Source: Ammonifex degensii KC4
GTDB lineage: Bacteria > Bacillota > Desulfotomaculia > Desulfotomaculales > Ammonificaceae
Direction: 5' to 3'
DNA length: 64,000 nucleotides
NCBI RefSeq assembly: GCF_000024605.1
Contig: NC_013385.1
Span: forward strand, 124,001-188,000
Part shown: piece by piece, positions 18,382-23,969 of the stretch
Layout: the number at the start of each line of letters is the position of its first letter
Position numbering within the stretch: the first letter of the stretch is position 1
Translations under genes and position numbers: made by a program
The notes under the pieces: generated by a model
What the model saw: the letters and a program-made list of their open reading frames with translations, nothing else
What the model was told of the DNA's origin: nothing
The model's database searches: none

Positions 18382-18572
18382 AAGCAACCGAGCTGGCAGG
18401 CCACAATCCTTATTCCCAGCTGGTCGCAGGCAGCTCCCACGATCCTGGGCGCTACTCCCAACTCAGCGGCCAGCTGATGGGCGCGCAGACAAGAAAGCTT
18501 GCCGTCTTTAGCCGTCTCCTTCACGGCTGCCAGCACCTGCGGCGGCACCTCAATAGGGGGTTTTTGCTTCAA
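18378..18572 (-). CDS. Small conserved-looking helix-turn-helix protein, function unknown
   Basis: I place the start at TTG 18572, behind GAGGAGGG, giving 64 residues; the longer frame upstream has no ribosome-binding site. The protein has KLSCLRAHQLAAELGV followed by VGAACDQLGIRIVACQLGCF. The first part looks like a helix-turn-helix and the end is rich in Cys (four in all). It is divergent from the fdhD-like gene, with 70 bases between the starts. A regulator or metal-sensing role linked to formate dehydrogenase maturation is possible but is only inferred. Confidence 0.6.
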   Translation of the reverse strand: MKQKPPIEVPPQVLAAVKETAKDGKLSCLRAHQLAAELGVAPRIVGAACDQLGIRIVACQLGCF

Positions 18573-18642
18573 GGCGATTCCCTCCTCGGAAGTTTGGTGA
18601 AGCTTTCTGCCAGGAGATTTTATCACGAAAGGAGGAACTGGG

Positions 18643-19329
18643 TTGATTGTTCACTGGAAAATCGTTCGCTACCTCCAAGGAGAGCAGCGCGAAGTAATGG
18701 ACGAGGTAGCCGAAGAAAGGGCCTTCAAAATTGTGCTCGACGGTCAGTTTCTCACCACCCTTTACTGCCTTCCAGCAGAGCTGGAATATCTGGTGTTAGG
18801 GCATCTCTGGCATTTAGGTAAGATCCGTCACCCGGCGGAGGTGGCGCAGATCGAGGTCCTGGCAGAGGAGATTAGAGTCTCCTGCCGCCCCGGCAGGACG
18901 TCCTACCCTCCTGTTTCTTCTTCCCCTTTGCGGGCGGATCCGGGGGAACTTTTCTCCCTGGTAAAAGCTCTGGACGAGGAGCCTCTCTTTTCCCGGACCG
19001 GTGGAGTGCATGTAGGCATCTGGGGCCGGGGAGGGGAGGTAATCTTCCGCACCGCCGACACCGGGCGGTACAACGTCCTCGATAAGCTAACCGGTTTTGC
19101 CCTGACCCGAGGGATTTCTCCTTCCGAGCTCGTTTTGGGCTTCAGCGGGCGCATGACGCGGGGAATTATGGAGAAGGTGGCTCGGCTTGGGGTGAAGCTC
19201 ATAGTCTCGCCGGCAGCTCCCACTTCTGCGGGGCTTGAGTTGGCTTTGAAGAAAGGTATTACTGTGGTCGGCTTTGTCCGCCAGGGCCGCTTAAATGTTT
19301 ACACCTATCCGGAAAGACTTTTTCTCTGA
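18643..19329 (+). CDS. fdhD: FdhD-like formate dehydrogenase accessory protein lacking the CxxC motif
   Basis: The 228-residue protein matches FdhD in its second half: SRTGGVHVGIW, DTGRYNVLDKLTGFAL, LGFSGRMTRGIMEKVARLGVKLIVS and a VVGFVRQGRLNVYTYPERL end. FdhD passes sulfur to the bis-MGD cofactor of formate dehydrogenases. The family CGVCG motif is absent: the place before the RTGG segment reads RTSYPPVSSS, and the only nearby Cys is in VSCRPGR. The protein is also shorter than the usual 260-280. The TTG start at 18643 follows AAAGGAGG. An IS200/IS605-type element starts about five bases after its stop. Confidence 0.85.
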   Translation: MIVHWKIVRYLQGEQREVMDEVAEERAFKIVLDGQFLTTLYCLPAELEYLVLGHLWHLGKIRHPAEVAQIEVLAEEIRVSCRPGRTSYPPVSSSPLRADPGELFSLVKALDEEPLFSRTGGVHVGIWGRGGEVIFRTADTGRYNVLDKLTGFALTRGISPSELVLGFSGRMTRGIMEKVARLGVKLIVSPAAPTSAGLELALKKGITVVGFVRQGRLNVYTYPERLFL

Positions 19330-19349
19330 GGCTGTGAACTTCCCCTGAC

Positions 19350-19368
19350 TGAAGGGGTTGTTGAAAAA
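19350..19368. repeat. TGAA target duplication and left inverted repeat of the IS1182-type element
   Basis: TGAA at 19350-19353 is followed by GGGGTTGTTGAAAAA. The preceding bases CCCCTGAC (19342-19349) are the left arm of the split hairpin. Confidence 0.9.
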
Positions 19369-21187
19369 CAAATTGCGACAAACAAGAAAGTTGATTAAAC
19401 CATGAGGCATTTATGTTGTAGTTACGGTCGTGTTGTGGTACATTAGTGTTGTAGGTTGTTTTGAAGGGATGAGAGTAGATGATGGGTAAAAAAGTACGTC
19501 AGTGTTCTATGTTCTTTGGTTGCTGGCACAGCCTTATCCCAGAAAACCACTTTCTGCGCCAGGTAGAAAGGGTAGTCGACTTCTCCTTCATCCGGAAAAA
19601 GGTGGCTCATCTGTATTCCCACACCGGCCGGCCTTCCATTGACCCCGAAGTGCTTATCCGGATACTGCTCATAGGCTATTTTTACGGCATTACTTCCGAA
19701 CGCGAACTAATGGAGCAGATTCGGGTCAACCTGGCTTTCCGGGAATTCATAGGGTACGAGCTGGACGAGGAGATTCCCGACCATTCCACCCTGTCGAAGA
19801 ACCGCCACGGCCGTTTCAAGGGTACTTCTGTCTTTCAGGAGATTTTTGATGAGATTGTTCGGCAGTGCATGGCAGCGGGTCTAGTAGCCGGCAAGCACCT
19901 TTCTTTTGACGGCACTACTATTCAGGCCAACGCTTCCTACGATTCCATGGTACCCAGGCGGGTAGTTGAGATGTCCCCTGCGGAGTACATCCAAAAAGTA
20001 GAACAGGAAAATCCTGTGACACCAGAGGTGGAAGAAGAGCAGCAAATGTCCATGGAAGAGGGAACTACACTAGATGATTCTGGAACACCTCCCGGCTCGA
20101 ATGGAAACTTCTGTTCTGTTGCGTCCGGGCCAGAGGATGCCTTGGTAACAGACGACACTGCGGATACCCCGCAAGAGGGCTTGAGTTTTGCTTCCAAAGC
20201 CGGTGGCGGCAAAAAGATGTCGGGCAAGTCAAGAAGGTCAGAGAAGAAGACCAACGCTACTCACATAAGCCGCACTGACCCGGACGCCAGGATATTTGCC
20301 CGTCCCGGGCAACCGAAAAAGCTGGGCTACATCGAGTGTGTTACGGTAGATAGCCTGTACAACATTATCACTGGGGTTGAAGTAATTCCCGGCAACGCTG
20401 GTGAGGCCCGAGTACTGGTTCCCATGATAACTTCCCAGATGTTCAAGTTTGGCTTTCGGGTGGACTCCGTATCGGGTGACAAGGCCCACGGTGAATCACG
20501 CGTCTACAAAGAACTTCTGGCGCTGGGCATCAAACCTTTCATTCCCCATCAAAACTTTCATGAAACCAACCGAAACATCTGGCCCCAGGAAAAGTTCCGG
20601 TATGATGCCAAGGAAGACTGCTATATTTGCCCTAACGGCAAAGTTCTCCGGTATCAAGGGTGTATAGACCGCGGGATTATGAAGGTGTACCGGACAAGGC
20701 CCAGAGACTGTAAGGATTGCCCGTATAAATCTCAGTGTACCACTTCTGAGAAGGTAGGTCGGACTATCAAACGGCATGTAGACGCACGGGTGTTTGAATA
20801 CGTTGATCGGCTACTCAAGCGCCCTGAAGCCCGGGAGGCTGCAATCTGGCGGCGTACTGGACCCGAGACTGTATTTGGGGAAGCTAAGGAATACCACGGG
20901 CTTAGGAGGGCTAAGTTTAGAGGTCTTGAACATGTTAAAGAACAGTGCCTGCTAACTGCTACGGCCCAGAACATAAAGCGTATGGTCAAGGCATTAACAA
21001 GGAGAAAACCTCCCAAAGTAAGGGAGGCTGCTATGCCTGCTAGAACCCTAAAAGCCAACCAGGTTCAAACCAGGTCGAGTTTTTCTTTGATTCAGTCAAA
21101 CTTAACAGCTTTGTGCTCCGGCCCGATTGTTTTTCAGCGGGCCATAGCTTAGTCCAAGGTAGAAAGAAGGCCTTTTTCAACAGCCCC
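19354..21187 (+). mobile_element. IS1182-type insertion sequence, 1,834 bp
   Basis: It is bounded by 15-base imperfect inverted repeats (GGGGTTGTTGAAAAA at 19354-19368 and TTTTTCAACAGCCCC at 21173-21187; 14 of 15 match). It carries one long transposase gene. The four bases TGAA occur directly outside both ends (19350-19353 and 21188-21191), a target duplication. The insertion point is the loop of the right-end hairpin of the surrounding tnpB element. Confidence 0.92.
19479..21152 (+). CDS. IS1182-family DDE transposase
   Basis: The 557-residue protein begins with the family pattern FFGCWHSLIPENHFLRQVERVVDF, then HTGRPSIDPEVLIRILLIGYFYGI and LSKNRHGRF. Likely catalytic residues are Asp144 (SFDGTT), Asp334 (SGDKAHG) and Glu468 (VFGEAKEYHG). 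A Cys cluster (CYICPNG and CKDCPYKSQC) lies between, as in other IS1182 transposases. The middle, residues 170-260, is a low-complexity acidic then basic insert. The frame is intact, so it may be active. ATG 19479 and ATG 19482 are both possible starts. Confidence 0.95.
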   Translation: MMGKKVRQCSMFFGCWHSLIPENHFLRQVERVVDFSFIRKKVAHLYSHTGRPSIDPEVLIRILLIGYFYGITSERELMEQIRVNLAFREFIGYELDEEIPDHSTLSKNRHGRFKGTSVFQEIFDEIVRQCMAAGLVAGKHLSFDGTTIQANASYDSMVPRRVVEMSPAEYIQKVEQENPVTPEVEEEQQMSMEEGTTLDDSGTPPGSNGNFCSVASGPEDALVTDDTADTPQEGLSFASKAGGGKKMSGKSRRSEKKTNATHISRTDPDARIFARPGQPKKLGYIECVTVDSLYNIITGVEVIPGNAGEARVLVPMITSQMFKFGFRVDSVSGDKAHGESRVYKELLALGIKPFIPHQNFHETNRNIWPQEKFRYDAKEDCYICPNGKVLRYQGCIDRGIMKVYRTRPRDCKDCPYKSQCTTSEKVGRTIKRHVDARVFEYVDRLLKRPEAREAAIWRRTGPETVFGEAKEYHGLRRAKFRGLEHVKEQCLLTATAQNIKRMVKALTRRKPPKVREAAMPARTLKANQVQTRSSFSLIQSNLTALCSGPIVFQRAIA

Positions 21188-21191
21188 TGAA
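21173..21191. repeat. Right inverted repeat of the IS1182-type element and TGAA target duplication
   Basis: TTTTTCAACAGCCCC (21173-21187) is followed by TGAA and then GTCAGGGG (21192-21199), the right arm of the split hairpin. Confidence 0.9.
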
Positions 21192-21515
21192 GTCAGGGGC
21201 TTCAGCCAGGTTAACGCCGGGTCGTCCTTGAAGGCTACCGGCCTTCGTGCCTGCCCCGGGTACGGGGAGGGAGCAGTCCCCGAGCCGTAGGCCCAACTGC
21301 CGGCCTTCCCTAGTTTACCGGGTGCAAGTAGCCAGCGGGTCCGTGCCTTGTGCCGTGCTGCCTTGTAGGCCGCAGGAGAACTTCCCCCTGCCCCTGACAC
21401 GGCTGCCCCTCCGTCGCCGGAGAGGTCTTAAAACGCGTACACGCACAAAAACCGGTCAAAGATGTTTTCAGTAGCCAGGAAGTCCGCACTCACGTCCTTG
21501 ACTTTGCCGCACGCC
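21192..21515 (-). ncRNA. Candidate guide-RNA (reRNA) region at the tnpB 3' end
   Basis: About 240 bases between the tnpB stop and the right-end hairpin have no gene and are GC-rich with many possible stems on the minus strand. They run through CGGCGTTAACCTGGCTGAAG into the hairpin arm. In TnpB elements the guide RNA is made from the tnpB 3' end and right end, so this is where it would lie. The IS1182-type insertion would cut it off from its guide segment. Position and family knowledge only; there is no direct evidence of transcription. Confidence 0.35.
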
Positions 21516-22833
21516 GTCAAGCTTCCAGCTTCTTCCCGTTTTCCCTCCCAGGAGTGTACCGCTCTATGGAGAGCTCCCCGCATAAGGGACACCTCCGGGA
21601 GGTGTTTGTGGGGCTGACCCTCACCACCAGGATCCCGGCGTGCAGGGCCTTGTACTCCGTGTACCTGACGATGCGGCCCCTCAGCCAGTACCCCAGCTTC
21701 TGGTTGAGATAGTGCGACCTTGTGCCCCTCTCGGGCCGGAAATTTTTGAGGTTCTCGAAGACGATGATTTTTGCGCCGTAAAGGCACGCAAAATCGACTA
21801 TCTGCCGCGACACCCGGTGCACCAGGTAATCATTGAAGTTGGTTATCTTCTCCCAGGGGTCGCGGGCAAAGGCCTCCCCTTCGGGTATGACGCGGGTCTG
21901 CCTCTGGAGGTTGACCACCTTTTCGAGATACCTCTTCCTAAGGCGGTTGTCCTCAGCACCCGGCAAGAACCGGGCGGCCAGGACCCTACCTTCGGTATCC
22001 CTCACCGTCATGACGGCGTGGTGCTCAAGCCCCAGGTCGACCACGCACACCCTGAGGGAAGGGTCTGTCTTAACGAGGTGCCGCACGGTGGTCTTCTTGA
22101 GGACGCTTGCCCGAAAGGATGAGCCGCTCTGAAGCTGATCCGTCAGGAGGAAGAAGTAGCTTTTCAGGACCTGGTCCTGGACGGGGGACCGTACCTGGAA
22201 GAGGGGGAAGTGGAGCTCCCATCCATGATTTTTCTTGACCAGGCGCGGCGAACCTGCTTCGTACCCTTCAGGGATTTCCGGCGGGTCAAGCAGCACCACC
22301 TTCCGGTAGCCGTAAGACCGGCCCGTGAAGACCTTAAGCAAAATGTGCCTCTCGGGCCTGAGCCGCCTCAACTCCGTCGCGTAGTACGTGGGCCAGGTGT
22401 GCACCTCATCGGGAAACACGGGCGGCCTCTCGGTGAAAGGCACGCGCTTCTTACCCTGCTCCATCCTCTTCCGGTTGCGCTCCTCGTGCTTCTGCCTGCG
22501 CCCCTGCCACCTCTCGTAGTTGCTTTTCCAGGCGAGGGCTATGCCCCGCGCTTCGGCCATGGCCGCACGCCTGAAGCCGGAAGGAAGGTTGGAGAACTCT
22601 GCGTCGAAGGGATAGAGCGGGTTGGGGTTGTCTCTGGTGCGGTGGGTGAGTAGTTCCGCCTGCCTGAACCAGTCGCCCCTCTCCAGCAGTTCCTGGTGGT
22701 CGTGGAAAAGCTGCAGGCAAAAGTCGACTACCTGCCGGTAGAGGCACACGGTAGCCTGGAGCATGCGGGAGGTTTTCTCTCCTACCAGGAGCCTCACGCG
22801 CAGGATCTTGCACGGGCCATGAAGGTGCGGCAT
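21428..22833 (-). pseudogene. tnpB: IS200/IS605-type TnpB with a frameshift at the zinc ribbon
   Basis: From 22833 the frame encodes a TnpB with RuvC-I Asp266 (VVDLG), RuvC-II Glu360 (VFENLKNF) and the first zinc pair CPLCG. It stops at about 21517 after GKKLEA. The next frame carries the missing end: LTACGKVKD followed by SADFLATENIF, which holds the RuvC-III Asp, and stops at 21428. One extra base near the AAGCTT at about 21519 would join them. Even then the second zinc pair has only one Cys, so decay is likely. It is not closely similar to the IS607 TnpB at the window start. As read, the product lacks the third catalytic residue. Confidence 0.85.
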
Positions 22834-22924
22834 ACCTCATTCGCCTGCCTTCTGACTCTTAGTGCACATCTTCTGCACATATGCTGCCACAAACAAAAGA
22901 GTAAAGCAAGACCGCGCCTAACTC

Positions 22925-22938
22925 CTGACTGAAGTCAG
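22925..22938. repeat. Left-end hairpin of the tnpB element
   Basis: CTGAC, loop TGAA, GTCAG forms a perfect five-base-pair stem with the same loop and inner stem as the split right-end hairpin. It lies about 90 bases upstream of the tnpB start. Confidence 0.8.
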
Positions 22939-23249
22939 AAGAATGCGGCGCGGAAATTCTCTTCAATCGTTTTTGGGTGAGTTACGGTTAAAATTGGCTC
23001 TCCAAATCACTTCTGCTATTTGTTCGGGCTCGACCGTTTCGAGTTCGCCGCTGTCTAATTTAAAGCATGAGCAAAGCGGAATCTTGGCGCTGTACGGCCC
23101 GGAAGCTGTTTGCCTTGGCCGAGGTGCATTTAGAGGTGCGCTCGGGAGAGGGGCAAAAAAGAAAGCCGCAGGAGCGGCTTACATTGCAGGAGTTGATGTC
23201 ATGGAGGTAGATCGCCTCATGGCTTTCATTTTTTGTTTATCAGGGCATA
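22939..23249. other. Gene-poor stretch between the tnpB element and the formate dehydrogenase operon
   Basis: No convincing gene. On the minus strand an open frame without a clear start ends at 22963 with LDSGELETVEPEQIAEVIW..., which looks protein-like and could be the 3' remnant of a lost gene, perhaps cut by the tnpB element. A plus-strand frame from 22943 to 23290 has no ribosome-binding site and crosses a terminator, so I do not call it. The minus-strand terminator at 23150-23180 is the only clear signal. Confidence 0.4.
23150..23180 (-). terminator. Intrinsic terminator of the formate dehydrogenase operon
   Basis: Read on the minus strand, AAGCCGC, loop TCCT, GCGGCTT is followed by TCTTTTTT. 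It lies 70 bases after the last small frame of the operon. Confidence 0.85.
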
Positions 23250-23390
23250 TTAGAGTTCAGCATTTTTCTGGGCCAGATGCTTGCCGATAAAGAAAGCATC
23301 ATTAAGTGCCCAGATGCCAAGTCCACCGAGGTTGGAAAGCCAAAGCAACCGCATTGCTACTGGGGGCTTCCTCCGACGCTCTAACTCCAT
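23250..23390 (-). CDS. 46-residue TM2-like membrane fragment
   Basis: From ATG 23390 the frame reads MELERRRKPPVAMRLLWLSN then GGLGIWALNDAFFIGKHLAQ and stops. The GGLGIWAL.D segment is like the second half of TM2-domain proteins, but the first membrane helix is missing and an in-frame stop lies just upstream. It is either a small single-span protein or the remnant of a TM2 gene. It follows the carbonic-anhydrase-like gene by 21 bases and precedes the operon terminator. Confidence 0.4.
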   Translation of the reverse strand: MELERRRKPPVAMRLLWLSNLGGLGIWALNDAFFIGKHLAQKNAEL

Positions 23391-23411
23391 GTTGACCGCG
23401 GTTTTCCGTCA

Positions 23412-23861
23412 TCACCGTCTTTCCTCAATGGGCACTTCTTCAAACACGACCTCTCCATTCTCCACGAAAGCGAAGAAAGCGCGAACTTGTATGCCTCTCT
23501 GTCGCAGCCGATTAGCGGCAGCCTGCAAATCCTCCCGCTGTCGCTTTCGTAATTCGTCGGGGGAAGCATCGGGATAGCGGTGTTTATAATAGCCGCAGTC
23601 GTCGTGGGCGATGATAGCAATGCGGTGGATGCGGTGTGCTCTGAGCAGCAGGTTGAGCCGTTCGGTTAAGGCGACTTCCTCTTGAGCGACGAATGCTGGA
23701 CCGCCTGCTACTGCCACCAAATCGCAACGGTCCATATCCACCCCCCGTCGCAGGAACTCAAGGGTGGCAGCGACAAAGCGTTCGTCGCTGCAAAAGATGG
23801 CTAAGTTGCCGCTGAACTCGTCCTGCCATAGCGTCCAGCTGCGAAACCGTTCTGGCTGCAT
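23412..23861 (-). CDS. Beta-carbonic-anhydrase-like protein
   Basis: The 149-residue protein has the zinc-site pattern of small beta-carbonic anhydrases: a Cys-Ser-Asp-Glu-Arg motif (FCSDERF), then AVAGGPAF, and AHDDCGYYK with His and Cys spaced as ligands. In classical enzymes the first motif is CxDSR; here it is CSDER, so the Asp-Arg spacing differs by one and activity is not assured. It lies 109 bases downstream of fdhA in the same direction, which suggests supply or removal of CO2/bicarbonate for formate dehydrogenase. That link is inferred. Confidence 0.75.
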   Translation of the reverse strand: MQPERFRSWTLWQDEFSGNLAIFCSDERFVAATLEFLRRGVDMDRCDLVAVAGGPAFVAQEEVALTERLNLLLRAHRIHRIAIIAHDDCGYYKHRYPDASPDELRKRQREDLQAAANRLRQRGIQVRAFFAFVENGEVVFEEVPIEERR

Positions 23862-23969
23862 CGTCGCACCTCCATCGTCAATACCTTAAAAAATGTCGTC
23901 GATTTCCGGTAGCGCAAAAACCCTGGGGGTCGACGATACTTTTGCTCAGGGAAAATTTGGAAAGATTGT

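Larger units (their letters stand above)
19334..22938 (-). mobile_element. tnpB-only IS200/IS605-type element, interrupted by an IS1182-type element
   Basis: On the minus strand a tnpB (22833 down to 21428) is flanked by end hairpins with the same core, TGAC-TGAA-GTCA. The left-end hairpin is at 22925-22938. The right-end hairpin is split by the IS1182-type element: its halves are 19342-19353 and 21188-21199. Beyond it the minus strand reads GGGGAAGTTCAC, like right ends of this group, which puts the edge near 19334. Without the insert the element would be about 1.77 kb, a normal size. No tnpA is present, so it would need a transposase in trans. The exact left edge is not fixed. Confidence 0.82.

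Noticed and set aside
21183-21200. GCCCCTGAAGTCAGGGGC read as a native hairpin
   Set aside because: Its left arm comes from the inverted repeat of the IS1182-type element. The native hairpin is the one rebuilt across the insertion.
22943-23290. A 115-residue plus-strand open frame
   Set aside because: It has no ribosome-binding site, crosses the terminator of the opposite operon and shows no family motif.
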